NCBI GenBank assembly: GCA_036374795.1
Contig: DASUTC010000143.1
Coordinates: 1-45,566, forward strand
Source of the DNA: Herpetosiphonaceae bacterium
GTDB taxonomy: Bacteria; Chloroflexota; Chloroflexia; Chloroflexales; Kallotenuaceae
Direction of reading: 5' to 3'
DNA length: 45,566 nucleotides
In this document: positions 33,801 to 42,006 of the stretch, in pieces
Layout: each line of letters starts with the position of its first letter
How positions within the stretch are numbered: the stretch's first letter is position 1
Notes under the pieces: model-generated
Told to the model about the DNA's origin: nothing
The model's input: only the letters and a program-made list of their open reading frames with translations
Databases searched by the model: none
Made by a program: the position numbers and the translations under genes

Positions 33801-33985
33801 GCACGGGCCTGGGCATCGCCCTGATGGTGCGAGTTGCCCGTCTGCACGCCGGCACGATCGCCTTCGGCAACCACGCCGAGCGCCGGGGCGCGTGGGTCGA
33901 GCTGCTGCTGCCCAAGAAGGCGATGCTGGAAGCGGCCCAGCTCAGCCCCAGCGCCAACATCGTCCTCGAACGAGTGCCGGGCTAG
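30860..33985 (+). CDS. Membrane hybrid histidine kinase with GAF, receiver and second ATPase-like module
   Basis: 1041 residues. Residues 1-220 hold about six to seven hydrophobic segments, a membrane sensor of the MASE kind. Residues 235-380 are a GAF domain. HisKA follows with SLAHEFNNILAI (phospho-acceptor His405), then HATPase_c (ISDTGTGIPDEI, GNGLGLAITHGIV). Residues 630-750 are a receiver with Asp683 in ILMADMHMPRLDG. Residues 770-1030 form a second kinase-like module: RHQLMNHVTALEGL resembles a DHp helix and AIYNAAEAIARH, VADTGPGFAP and GTGLGIALMV are N, G1 and G2 boxes. Bases 30860-31440, coding for the membrane part, are clearly AT-richer than the rest, which suggests a fusion. It is divergent from the repeat peptide gene. 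Confidence 0.9.
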   Translation: MDNLSPTLRWYLAIVYTCGSIVTGISFYLNPTLSGDNSAFWVFMGLIVAVNSVPARYTFTKTMLITTTVDVAAAWVLSPIHVILIIFVGHIVHARGRKAWYKVFFNIAAHTISIGTTAFIFSYIIKSPTPISPINAIIILITCTLYITSSVFFLSTVSALSDSETPHTFDKFKYHVLDSFSYIDIVLFVYGVVLGNLWFMSPFLFAFGVLAVFAMQWALRLNTDLIKLSEKQQHVQEAMTSLLVAEDVSQQLNLLLRQLTDVFAIERVRIVLFGINADDEPLIVTSPTAVDLEQICTKTDLLRQLNTEHEMRRIDRDPAYAAYCTMPTFLVPLATSNEVIGAMLFAMPRTALETIESRLLITYTTQAALAVVQSQLIDRIQASQEQLVRSERLAAVGTLAASLAHEFNNILAIISSTAELAAMKPECETHRKSLSLIGMTAKRGGSITRGLLTFTRQIEPYRELANLHDAIEPVLAMLKTRFRDTKVHVVRDFGTVPPLVCDIGLLSQVVLNLVTNALDAMYPTGGTLTIKLWAEDNTIKLRISDTGTGIPDEIRSTLFEPFTTSKQHAEEGILGGNGLGLAITHGIVTSHDGTIDVDSTPGQGTAITVTLPASKSELPESVQVLPVPGLERLRVMVVDDEPLIAMALAQIVEMENHHVTWLSDPELALVHISQAPPDILMADMHMPRLDGLTLIQFAKEFAPAMQQIVVTGQIQAHQRSEVRTLGVEVVHKPFSVADIRAALGRAALALGAGESHAAPVHPGRSEELEIAPTISQQELNPAIRSTVRHQLMNHVTALEGLVPILQQTLYGQPAAPSSLDGPTLLRHMARVVGALGVVVRAQRLLYLSDHDNKPIVLPVAPVTLYHQLIEAKNRVSAGFLPHEQITIEVDCPPDLEIDGNAMSLLTAITAAIYNAAEAIARHASGDEQNITVSAHDQGEIVALRVADTGPGFAPQLLEQIAATIDQGQGEQFIGSLQPRHGTGLGIALMVRVARLHAGTIAFGNHAERRGAWVELLLPKKAMLEAAQLSPSANIVLERVPG

Positions 33986-33988
33986 GAC

Positions 33989-34085
33989 GAAGAACAAAGA
34001 ACAAGAGAACCAAGGAAGCAAGGGAACAAGGAAAGCTTGAAACTTTGAACTCGAAACTTGAAACTTGGAACTTGGAACTCGCAAC
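33989..34085. repeat. Intergenic word repeat, copy B, with exact heptads
   Basis: After GAAGAACAAAGAACAAGAGAA and similar words, a run of seven consecutive 7-base units occupies about 34036-34084: CTTGAAA, CTTTGAA, CTCGAAA, CTTGAAA, CTTGGAA, CTTGGAA, CTCGCAA. It separates the hybrid kinase from the YhbY-like gene. Confidence 0.75.
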
Positions 34086-34104
34086 CGCCAGGAGGCACGA
34101 TCCC

Positions 34105-34413
34105 ATGCGCGAGCTAACCAACACACAGCGCCAGCATCTACGCCGCATCGCCCACGATTTAAAGTCAGTGGTCCAGATCGGCAAGCAGGGCTTGACCGAG
34201 CAGGCGCTGGCGTCGATCGATCGCACGCTCGAAGCGCGTGAGCTGATCAAAGTCAAGTTTCTGGACTTTCAAGATCAGAAGCAGGAGCTCTCAGAGAGCA
34301 TCGCCGAGCAGCTCAACGCCGCGCTGATCGGCGTGGTCGGTAACGTCGCGATCCTGTATCGGCAGCAGGTCGATCCCGACAAGCGCAAGATCGATCTGTC
34401 GGCGGCGTCTTAA
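34105..34413 (+). CDS. yhbY: YhbY-family (CRM domain) RNA-binding protein
   Basis: A 102-residue protein that matches the whole length of the CRS1-YhbY domain: LTNTQRQHLRRIAHDLKSVV, the RNA-binding loop QIGKQGLTEQALASID (the GxxG element), ELIKVKF and a C-terminal GVVGNVAILYRQ. YhbY associates with pre-50S ribosomal particles and helps assembly. ATG 34105 follows GGAGG by nine bases; the open frame upstream to 33892 is only the overlap with repeats and kinase sequence. It is monocistronic as far as the sequence shows. Confidence 0.9.
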   Translation: MRELTNTQRQHLRRIAHDLKSVVQIGKQGLTEQALASIDRTLEARELIKVKFLDFQDQKQELSESIAEQLNAALIGVVGNVAILYRQQVDPDKRKIDLSAAS

Positions 34414-34665
34414 GCTGGGCGGCGCGCGAGCCATCCAAGAGCCTTGCCCGAATCCGGGGCGGTCGCGCGGTGATTCCAGAGCAGTGCCCGGCGGTCGAGC
34501 GCCAGACCGTATCCAAGCGCGTTTTACCGCGTTTAAACCACCACACGCACGATCACCCAAACAGGCACCAGGCCAGTCAGCGCTCATCAGCCGTCAGCGC
34601 GCTTACGATCCTGAACATCTACCCGGCGCAATGGTCGCGACCGCACTCATAGAGGAGGCACGGGC

Positions 34666-36270
34666 ATGGAGGCACATCGGCGACGTTGGAACGTCTGGTC
34701 ATTGATCGCACTCTGTACGCTCCTGGTGGGCTCGCTCACCATGGGCGCGCCGCGAACACACGCGGCAGGTGGCTGGACCACCGGCGGCAACCGGATTCTT
34801 GATCCGGCGGGCGGGCAGTTTATCATCAGCGGCATCAACTGGTACGGCTTCGAGACGCGCGACGCGATCGTTCATGGCATGTGGTCACGCAACTACACGG
34901 CGATCCTCGACGATGTCAAGCGCTACGGCTATAACACGGTGCGAATCCCGTTCTCCAACAGCATGTGGGAAAGCAATCCCGCTCCCGGAGCAAGCAAGAT
35001 CAGCGCCTGCCCAACCTGCAAAGGCAAGCGTGCCCGCGACATCCTGGCGCTGATCGTCAACTACGCGGGATCGATCGGCCTGCATGTCATTCTGGACAAC
35101 CACCGCTCGACCGCCGGAAACTCGGCTCAAGAGAACGGCCTCTGGTACACCAGCGGCTTCTCGGAGCAAGCCTGGATTCGCGACTGGGTCAGCGTGCAGG
35201 AGTGGGTCCACGGCATTCCGCAGACCTTGGGAGCGCCCGACACGATCACCGCGAACTATCTGGCGTCGGATGGCTTTCCGATCGTGCTGGGCTACGATCT
35301 GCGCAACGAGCCGCACACCCCCGCGCGCACCCCGTACCTCGACGGCGCTACCTGGGGCACCGGCGACGGCATCGATCCACGGATCAACCCCAACCCGAAT
35401 CCATTCGCCCCGGCCTGTGTCGCCGCCTCTACCTGTCACGACTGGCGGCTGGCGGCGGAGCGCGCGGGCACCACGATCTTCGGCGAAGCGGCACGGCGCG
35501 GCTGGAGCTATCCGCTGATCTTCGTCGGCGGGATCGGCTCGTATCCCACGGCGAGCGGAAACGCTGCCAGCGGTCCATACGACGGCTACTGGTGGGGCGG
35601 GAATCTGCTGGGCGTCAACGGCAACGCCAACAATCCGGGCGCGCCGATCGTCTTCAACGCCGGTGGTAGCGCGAGCGGCCTGGGCGCGGCGATACCCAAC
35701 CAGCTGGTCTACTCCGCGCATGACTACGGGCCGGTGCTCTACAGGCAAGCCTGGTTCAACACAGGCACCTGCTACAAGAGCGGCTGCTCGGCGTCCAGCC
35801 TGGCGGATGTCTGGCGCAAATACTGGGCGCATCTCAACCTGGCGGGCGGCGTCAACCCGGTCTGGCCCGGACATGCTGCGTACCCGTGGAGCAACACCGG
35901 GCACACAGCCTACAGCCAGGCGCCGATATGGGTGGGCGAGTTCGGCACCGGCAATGCCGATAGCGATCTGCTGTCGACGGGCGCGGGATCGCAGGGACAG
36001 TGGTTCACCGCGATGATCAACTTCATCCAGAGCAGCTATGCCGTCACGCCCGCCAACGATTCGGGCGTTCCGGTGCAGGCGTTGAACTGGACCTACTGGG
36101 CGCTGAACGACGAAGACAGCTACGCGCTGCTCGGCGCGAGCTACACCGGCCTGGAAAATCCCAAGAAAGAGTACTCGTTCCTGTGCTTTATCCAGCGCGG
36201 GCCGCTGGCGATTCCACCGGGCAGCGGCGCCGGTCAGTGCGGCTCGACCGGCCCGCTGCCTGCGCCGTAA
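34666..36270 (+). CDS. Secreted glycoside hydrolase family 5 (cellulase-like)
   Basis: A 534-residue exported enzyme. Residues 1-33 form a signal peptide ending THAA. The catalytic domain starts at GWTTGGNRILDPAGGQFIIS and shows GH5 motifs: GINWYGFET, RIPFSNSMWE, HVILDNHRS, GYDLRNEPH with acid/base Glu215, YSAHDYGP, and IWVGEFGTG with nucleophile Glu425. It should cut beta-1,4-glucans such as cellulose outside the cell; mannan or xyloglucan cannot be excluded. A long insert between the two catalytic glutamates (residues about 225-330) contains Cys pairs likely to be disulphides. No carbohydrate-binding module follows. GAGGAGG lies upstream of the ATG. Confidence 0.88.
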   Translation: MEAHRRRWNVWSLIALCTLLVGSLTMGAPRTHAAGGWTTGGNRILDPAGGQFIISGINWYGFETRDAIVHGMWSRNYTAILDDVKRYGYNTVRIPFSNSMWESNPAPGASKISACPTCKGKRARDILALIVNYAGSIGLHVILDNHRSTAGNSAQENGLWYTSGFSEQAWIRDWVSVQEWVHGIPQTLGAPDTITANYLASDGFPIVLGYDLRNEPHTPARTPYLDGATWGTGDGIDPRINPNPNPFAPACVAASTCHDWRLAAERAGTTIFGEAARRGWSYPLIFVGGIGSYPTASGNAASGPYDGYWWGGNLLGVNGNANNPGAPIVFNAGGSASGLGAAIPNQLVYSAHDYGPVLYRQAWFNTGTCYKSGCSASSLADVWRKYWAHLNLAGGVNPVWPGHAAYPWSNTGHTAYSQAPIWVGEFGTGNADSDLLSTGAGSQGQWFTAMINFIQSSYAVTPANDSGVPVQALNWTYWALNDEDSYALLGASYTGLENPKKEYSFLCFIQRGPLAIPPGSGAGQCGSTGPLPAP

Positions 36271-36309
36271 GAACACGGGCAGCACGGCGCATCGTCAGGG
36301 GAGGGGCCG

Positions 36310-36396
36310 GGGGAACAAGGGAACAAGGAAACAAGGGAACAAGGTTTCAGCCGTTGTTCTTTTGTTCCTTTGTTCTTTTGTTCTTTCGCCAACATC
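36310..36396. repeat. Intergenic word repeat, copy C, forming a long hairpin
   Basis: The left part repeats GGGAACAA/GGAAACAA with an 8-base period; the right part repeats TTGTTCTT/TTGTTCCT with the same period. The two are reverse complements and can form an imperfect stem of about 30 bp between two convergent genes, so the repeat could serve as a bidirectional terminator here. Confidence 0.7.
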
Positions 36397-36412
36397 CCGG
36401 CCTTTCGGCGCG

Positions 36413-37312
36413 CTAGGACTTCTGCGCAATCGTGTGGAGCCGCGCGGATCGTCCACTGCGCAGCAGCCCCTCGACGCTATAGATCGCCAGCGCCAGCCAG
36501 ATCAGGCAGAAGCCGATCAGCCGATCGCCGCTGAGCGACTCGCCGTAGATCAGCACGCCGATCAGGAGTTGCATCGTCGGCGCGATATATTGCAGAATAC
36601 CCGTCAGGGTCAGCGTAATGCGCCGCGCGCCTGAGGCAAACAGCAGCAGCGGCAGCGCCGTCGCGACACCCGAAGCGACCAGCAGCAGGCTCGTCGTGAG
36701 ATCGGTATGAGCGAACGCGCCGCGTCCGGCCCACTCAAGATAGATCAGATAGGCCAGCGCGGGCGGAAAGAGCAGCAGCGTCTCCAGGGTCAGGCCCTCA
36801 AGCGAGTTGAGCGACGCGGTTTTTCGCAGCAGACCATAGATTCCGAACGAGCCGGCCAGCGTCAGCGCGATCCACGGCAGCGCGCCGTACTGCACCGTCA
36901 GATAGAGCACGCCGCTGACCGCGACCGCAATCGCCACAGCCTGCCAGCGACGCAGCCGCTCCTTCAAAAAGAGCGTGCCCAGCAGCACGTTGACCAGCGG
37001 ATTGATGAAGTAGCCCAGGCTCGTCTCGACGATGTATCCAGCGTTAACGGCCCAGATATAGATAAACCAGTTGAGCGAGAGCAGCACCGCAGTTGTGGTA
37101 AAGGCCAGCAGCACGCTAGCATTCTGGAAGACCACGCCCAGCCAGGCCCAGTGGCCTTGAACGGCCAGCAGCGCCAGCACAAAGACCAGCGACCAGACCA
37201 TTCGATGCGCTAGAATTTCGAGCGCAGGCACGTGGTGCAGCGCCTTCCAAAAGATCGGGAGCAGACCCCATAGGATATACGCGCCCGCAGCGTAGAGCAC
37301 ACCCTTATTCAT
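36413..37312 (-). CDS. rarD: RarD/EamA-family permease
   Basis: A 299-residue integral membrane protein with ten hydrophobic segments in two EamA halves. Hallmarks of RarD are visible: GAYILWGLLPIFWKALHHVP at the start, EILAHRMVWS, LNWFIYIWAVNAGYIVETSL, GYFINPLVNVLLG and, in the second half, LQYIAPTMQLLIGVLIYGE. RarD proteins are predicted drug/metabolite transporters; substrate unknown. ATG 37312 was chosen because GGAAGG precedes it and RarD proteins begin at this point; the longer frame to 37387 adds unrelated residues. It is convergent with the GH5 gene. Confidence 0.92.
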   Translation of the reverse strand: MNKGVLYAAGAYILWGLLPIFWKALHHVPALEILAHRMVWSLVFVLALLAVQGHWAWLGVVFQNASVLLAFTTTAVLLSLNWFIYIWAVNAGYIVETSLGYFINPLVNVLLGTLFLKERLRRWQAVAIAVAVSGVLYLTVQYGALPWIALTLAGSFGIYGLLRKTASLNSLEGLTLETLLLFPPALAYLIYLEWAGRGAFAHTDLTTSLLLVASGVATALPLLLFASGARRITLTLTGILQYIAPTMQLLIGVLIYGESLSGDRLIGFCLIWLALAIYSVEGLLRSGRSARLHTIAQKS

Positions 37313-37638
37313 CGTCTCATGTCCTTCCGTTGTCGGAAACGCCTCACGCGCTCCTATCAATCGCTGCTGGCGGAATATGCGGCACAATGGTACCCTTTGG
37401 CGGATACATCATGTCGCAAAGATTGTTACACTGTTTGTGGACAGGCCCCGCATGCGCTGCGCCGTAGTGTACCAGGGAATGCGGCAGCCACACCACCGCC
37501 AAGGCGAGACGCCGCGAGTTTGTTGGTCTTAAGTCCAATCCATGGCCGGCGCATCCGGCAGCTATAGGCTGCTGATAGCAGGCGCAACCAGTATCGGCGC
37601 GCAGCAGCGTCGATTGTGCCACGACAAGGAGTAAATCG

Positions 37639-38880
37639 ATGACCGATCTGACCACCGCTCTTGAAACACGCTTGCTGCGCTACGTACAGGTAGATACGCA
37701 GAGCAACGAAGCTTCAAGCACGGTGCCGAGCACACGCGGACAGCTAGAGCTGCTGAAACAGCTTCAGCAAGAGTTGGAGACGCTGGGCGCGCAGGATGTC
37801 CGCTGCAACGACCAGGGCTTTGTGATCGCGACGGTTCCGGCGACCGTCGATGCAGAGGGCCTATCCACGATCGCCTTCTTTGCGCATGTGGACACCGCAC
37901 CGGCCTTCCATGCTACAGGCGTCAAGCCGCTGGTCCACCGCAGCTACGACGGCAAGCCGATCGTGCTGCCCGACGATCCGACGCAGGTGCTCTCTCCGGA
38001 GGTCAACCCGTACCTGGGCGAGAAGATCGGCGACGACATCATCACCGCCAGCGGCACCACGCTGCTCGGCGCCGACGATAAGGCCGGTGTCGCGATCATC
38101 ATGACGCTGGTGGAGTATCTGCTGGCACATCCCGATATTCCGCATGGCGAGATCCGCGTGTGCTTCACGCCCGACGAAGAGATCGGCACCGGCATCAACC
38201 ATCTTGACGTGGCCGCGCTGGCTGCCGATTTCGGCTACACGCTCGACGGCGGCGAGGTTGGCAAGCTGGTCTATGAGACGTTCTCCGCCGACAAAGCCGT
38301 TGTGACGATCACCGGCGTCTCGACGCATACCGGCACGGCGTTCGGGTCGATGGTCAACGCGCTGCCGCTCGCCGCGAAGATTATCGGCATGCTGCCGCAG
38401 CACACGCGCACGCCCGAAACGACCCAGGGACGCGACGGCTTTATCCACGTGTACAATATCGACGGCGGCGCGGCGGCGGCGACCGTTTCGTTCCTGATCC
38501 GCGATTTCGAGATCGAGGGCCTCAACAGCCACGGCGATCTGATCCGCTCGGTCTGCGCGGCGGTCCAGGCGACGGAGCCACGCGCCACGATCACCTGCAC
38601 GATCACGCCGCAGTACCGCAACATGCGCTACTGGCTGGAGCATGATATGCGCGCGGTCGATGTCGCGGTGCGCGCAATGCGCGCGGCGGGCATCGAGCCG
38701 ATCTTCGAGCCGACGCGCGGCGGCACCGATGGCTCGAAGCTGACCGAGCGCGGCCTGCCCACGCCGAATCTGTTCACCGGCATGCAGGATATTCACGGCC
38801 CGCTGGAGTGGATCAGCGTGCAGGATATGGAGAAGGCGCTCAAGGTCTGTGTCGAGCTGGTACGTACGGCGGCAGCCTGA
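37639..38880 (+). CDS. pepT: Peptidase T (tripeptide aminopeptidase, M20 family)
   Basis: 413 residues, the normal PepT length. The di-zinc M20 motifs are present: FFAHVDTAP (first metal His and the helper Asp), TLLGADDKAG (bridging Asp), FTPDEEIGTGINHLD (catalytic Glu and metal Glu), DGGEVG and, late, GGTDGSKLTERGLPTPNLFTG. PepT removes the N-terminal residue from tripeptides in the cytosol. AAGGAG lies seven bases before ATG 37639. The following phosphotransferase gene begins 56 bp after the stop on the same strand. The 250-bp gap before the gene shows nothing recognisable. Confidence 0.95.
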   Translation: MTDLTTALETRLLRYVQVDTQSNEASSTVPSTRGQLELLKQLQQELETLGAQDVRCNDQGFVIATVPATVDAEGLSTIAFFAHVDTAPAFHATGVKPLVHRSYDGKPIVLPDDPTQVLSPEVNPYLGEKIGDDIITASGTTLLGADDKAGVAIIMTLVEYLLAHPDIPHGEIRVCFTPDEEIGTGINHLDVAALAADFGYTLDGGEVGKLVYETFSADKAVVTITGVSTHTGTAFGSMVNALPLAAKIIGMLPQHTRTPETTQGRDGFIHVYNIDGGAAAATVSFLIRDFEIEGLNSHGDLIRSVCAAVQATEPRATITCTITPQYRNMRYWLEHDMRAVDVAVRAMRAAGIEPIFEPTRGGTDGSKLTERGLPTPNLFTGMQDIHGPLEWISVQDMEKALKVCVELVRTAAA

Positions 38881-38936
38881 GCCCATGCGGTGGCCTTATC
38901 GCTCTTACCCGGCATGATCCTGCAACAGCGAGCCTT

Positions 38937-40046
38937 ATGGATGCATTGATCTTCAACTCGGTCGAGCAGATGACCAGCGTGGTCGGACTCCGCGCGATCA
39001 TCGGAGAGGCGGTGACGGTCGTCAAGCGCTCCCCGCTGCCGGTCGCGCATCATTCGGGTAATACGCTGGAGCGGGTGATCGCGCGCAGGCGCGGGATGGA
39101 GCGGCGCTTTGTGCTCAAGCGCTTCTCGATCGAGCGCGACTGGATCATGCGCCTGACGCACGATGATGCCGTGCGCGAGTTGGCGCTCTTTCGGCACGGC
39201 ATCTACACGCGCCTGCCAGATACATGCTACGTGCCGATCATCGCGGCGGCGCGGGATGGCTCGTCGTGGGCCAGCCTTATGGCGGATGTGACGGATGGCC
39301 TCGCGCCAGCGGATGACGCGCCGATCGCCGCCGCCGATCTCCGGCGCTATCTGGCGCAGCTCGCGGCGGTTCATGCCCGCTTTCTGCACGACGACTCGCT
39401 GCTCGATCCGGCGCTCGGTCTGTCGACGGTGCGCGACTTCGCGCTGATTCTCTCGCCCAGGCTTGTGCGCGATGAGTGCGCCGAGGGTCGCGGCCATGCG
39501 GTGCTTGAGGCGGCGCAGCGCGGCTGGCGCGTCTTCGACGAGATCGCGCCGCCGGAGGTGGTCCAGGCGATCGAGCATCTGGAGCGCGCTCCGGACCCGC
39601 TCCTCGCGCTGATTGATCACATGCCGCACACGCTGGTCCACGGCGACTTCAAGACCGCCAATCTTGGAGCGTGGCCGCCCGTCGTGCCGGGAGAGCCAGC
39701 CAGTACACACCGGACGATCATCTTGGATTGGCAGGACGCGACCTACGGCCCGCCGCTGCTGGACCTGGGCTACTTCCTGGCGATCAGCGCGCTGCGGCTG
39801 CCGGTGACAAAGGAGGCGGCAATCCAGATGTACCGCGACGCGCTGACCGCGTGCGGCTATCGCTACCCGCAGCAGACGTGGCAGCGCGATCTCGATCTGG
39901 GCCTGCTGACGGGCGGCGCGCTGCGGCTGCTGTGGCAGAAAGCGCTGGGCACCCAGGCGCAAGATCCGAAGCTACGGCAGCGCCAGCGCGAGGAAGTTCG
40001 CTGGTGGTCTACGGTTGTGCTGCGCGCCGGTCGCTGGCTGACCTGA
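38937..40046 (+). CDS. Aminoglycoside-phosphotransferase-fold kinase
   Basis: A 369-residue cytosolic protein of the APH/choline kinase fold. The nucleotide-binding Lys is in RRFVLKRFSIE, the catalytic loop is TLVHGDFKTANLG with Asp237, and the metal-binding Asp264 is in IILDWQDATYGPPLLDLGY. Family members phosphorylate small molecules (antibiotics, sugars, choline, homoserine); the substrate cannot be told from these motifs. ATG 38937 was chosen because it is the first start after the PepT stop; the frame is open further upstream within pepT. A clear ribosome binding site is lacking, so translation may depend on pepT. Confidence 0.85.
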   Translation: MDALIFNSVEQMTSVVGLRAIIGEAVTVVKRSPLPVAHHSGNTLERVIARRRGMERRFVLKRFSIERDWIMRLTHDDAVRELALFRHGIYTRLPDTCYVPIIAAARDGSSWASLMADVTDGLAPADDAPIAAADLRRYLAQLAAVHARFLHDDSLLDPALGLSTVRDFALILSPRLVRDECAEGRGHAVLEAAQRGWRVFDEIAPPEVVQAIEHLERAPDPLLALIDHMPHTLVHGDFKTANLGAWPPVVPGEPASTHRTIILDWQDATYGPPLLDLGYFLAISALRLPVTKEAAIQMYRDALTACGYRYPQQTWQRDLDLGLLTGGALRLLWQKALGTQAQDPKLRQRQREEVRWWSTVVLRAGRWLT

Positions 40047-40178
40047 TGAGAACACGGTTATACACGTTATGTAACATTGCCGTTGGCTGTGCTGCTGGAC
40101 TGGTCTATATTATGTCACTTTGCAGATAGACATGCGGCTGGAACCGGCGCGCCGTCGACGAACACAAGGAGATCGATC

Positions 40179-40565
40179 ATGGGGATTCAGCGCATCAACG
40201 CCGATGGCCTGCTTCGGCTTCCGGCGTTCAGCCACGCGGTCATCGCGGGGGATTTTATCTACGTATCGGGCACGCTCGGAACCAAGCCGGGAGCGCGCGA
40301 TCTGGTCGAGGGCGGCACCAGCCCGCAGACGACGCAGACGCTCCGCAACATCGAGACGATCTTGCGCTCCTGCGACGCCTCGCTGGACGATGTGGTGAAG
40401 GTCAACGTGTTCCTGGCGGATATGACGACCTTCGGCGAGATGAACGAGGCGTACATCGCGGTGATGGGCGCTGAGCCTCCGGCGCGAATCACCGTGGGCC
40501 GCGCGGCGCTAGCGCTCGGCGCTGCGGTTGAGATCGACTGTATCGCTTACAAGCCGCGATCGTAG
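40179..40565 (+). CDS. RidA-family enamine/imine deaminase
   Basis: A 128-residue protein of the YjgF/YER057c/UK114 family. AGDFIYVSGTLGTKPG, TLRNIETILRSCDASLDDVV, VFLADMTTFGEMNEAY and EPPARITVGRAALALGAAVE are all in the expected order, and the substrate-carboxylate-binding Arg is kept in PPARITVG. RidA enzymes hydrolyse reactive enamines formed by PLP enzymes. The Gly-Ala-rich ending with EIDCIAYK is usual. AAGGAG lies eight bases before the ATG. The gene stands alone between the phosphotransferase and a repeat-filled convergent gap. Confidence 0.93.
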   Translation: MGIQRINADGLLRLPAFSHAVIAGDFIYVSGTLGTKPGARDLVEGGTSPQTTQTLRNIETILRSCDASLDDVVKVNVFLADMTTFGEMNEAYIAVMGAEPPARITVGRAALALGAAVEIDCIAYKPRS

Positions 40566-40639
40566 GGCATGATCAAGGTTTCGGGCTGCGGTCCTCACCC
40601 CGGGCCCTTCCCCAAACCTCGGCAGGTGAGGCGGAGAAT

Positions 40640-40776
40640 CTGTGCCCGGCTCTTGGTGCCTGGTGCCTGGTTCTTCCTTTGTGCCCTTATTCGGTTCTCG
40701 GTTCTCGGTTCTTTCTTCTCCCGCACCCCCGGCCTGCGCTGCGCTCGGCGCTTTGTTCCCCTGTTCTCTCGCTCCC
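40640..40776. repeat. Intergenic word repeat, copy D
   Basis: Runs such as GGTGCCTGGTGCCTGG, GGTTCTCGGTTCTCGGTTCT and TTTGTTCCCCTGTTCTC fill the gap between convergent genes. The order of words matches copy G, which is translated in the moxR gene. Confidence 0.65.
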
Positions 40777-41853
40777 CTATGGATCGTGAATCAGCTCCGC
40801 AACCTGTGCAATAGCGCCAGCCGTCGCGCCGACGATCGCGGCCAGCCGCTCGTAATCCAGCTTCTCCGGCGTGTCGGTAGGCCGGTGGTAATGGCGATAG
40901 CGAAAGTTGGCGGTGTCGGTGATCAGCAGCGCGGGCAGGCCAGCCTCCCAAAAGGGCAGATGATCGCTGCGGGCAAAATTGCGCACGGCAGGCACCCAGC
41001 GATGCAGCAGCGGCCCGACGATCGGCAGGTCGTTGGGCGCGCGCAGCAGCAGCGGGCTATCCGGCCCGGCCAGACGCGACAGCCCCGCCGCGAAGGTCGA
41101 GGCAAGCGGCAGCGCGTTCCAGTTATAGATCACCGCGGTAAAATCGCCGCGCATCTGACGAGCGCTGATCCACGCAGCCTGCCTGGGATAGAGCAGACCA
41201 ATGCCCGACGGCAGACGTTGGGTGTTGGGCGCGGAGGCGGTGTAGGCCATCGTCTCGAAGTTGATCGCCGCCAGCACGCGACGCTCATGCCGTAGCTCGG
41301 AGACGAGCGCCCTGGCCCCGAAGAAGCCGATCTCCTCCATATCCGTCGCTGCCAGGATCACGCTATGCTCGAACCGGCAGGGCGCGAGCACGCGCGCCAG
41401 CTCCAGCAGTGCCGCGACCGACGCGCCGTTGTCGTTCGCGCCCGGCGAATGCGTGATTGTATCGTGGTGGGCCAGCACGACGATCGCAGCCGTCGATCGT
41501 TCGCCCGGCTTGCACGCGACGATATTCGCGCCTTCCAGGTGGCGATAGATCGTCGGCGGAGCCTGCGAACGCCCCTCGTTGTGGTAGCCCAGGACGCCTG
41601 AGACGCCGCTAAAGGCAAATGGACGCCACTCAGCAGCCCAGCCTGCCGCCCGCAGCTCGTCGACGATCAGTCGATCAGCCTCAGCCATCGCGTCCGGCGC
41701 GCGCATGCGGTTGCGAGGCGCGGGCAATACAGCCACGTCCGAGCGCAGCCGCTCGACGCCGATCCGGCTCTGAATCTGATCGATCCAGGCAGCTAAGGCC
41801 GGGCTCAGCGACGCGTGCCGGTTTTTCGCCTGATCGCTCCTGGCAGTGTACAC
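40777..41853 (-). CDS. M28-family metalloaminopeptidase
   Basis: With GTG 41853 the protein has 358 residues. M28 zinc motifs are clear: VLAHHDTITHSPGANDNGAS (His and bridging Asp), ATDMEEIGFFGA (catalytic and metal Glu) and, late, RSDHLPFWEAGLPALLITDT with YRHYHRPTDTPEKLD (final His). It should release N-terminal residues from peptides. No clear signal peptide is seen with this start, unlike many secreted relatives. AAGGAG lies seven bases before the GTG; the longer frame to 41994 begins in non-coding sequence. A PA-like insert is absent. Confidence 0.88.
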   Translation of the reverse strand: MYTARSDQAKNRHASLSPALAAWIDQIQSRIGVERLRSDVAVLPAPRNRMRAPDAMAEADRLIVDELRAAGWAAEWRPFAFSGVSGVLGYHNEGRSQAPPTIYRHLEGANIVACKPGERSTAAIVVLAHHDTITHSPGANDNGASVAALLELARVLAPCRFEHSVILAATDMEEIGFFGARALVSELRHERRVLAAINFETMAYTASAPNTQRLPSGIGLLYPRQAAWISARQMRGDFTAVIYNWNALPLASTFAAGLSRLAGPDSPLLLRAPNDLPIVGPLLHRWVPAVRNFARSDHLPFWEAGLPALLITDTANFRYRHYHRPTDTPEKLDYERLAAIVGATAGAIAQVAELIHDP

Positions 41854-42006
41854 AACGATCTCCTTCCGCTCTGCATCTAGCGCTCCAACAGCGGCGTCTA
41901 TGATAGTGCATGAATCCGGCTGCGGCGAGTACCACGCGCCACAGCCTGGTACACTTGCCTTGAGGAAAGAGCCGACGCCAAGCGTTTCGAGCAAGGATGG
42001 TATCGT

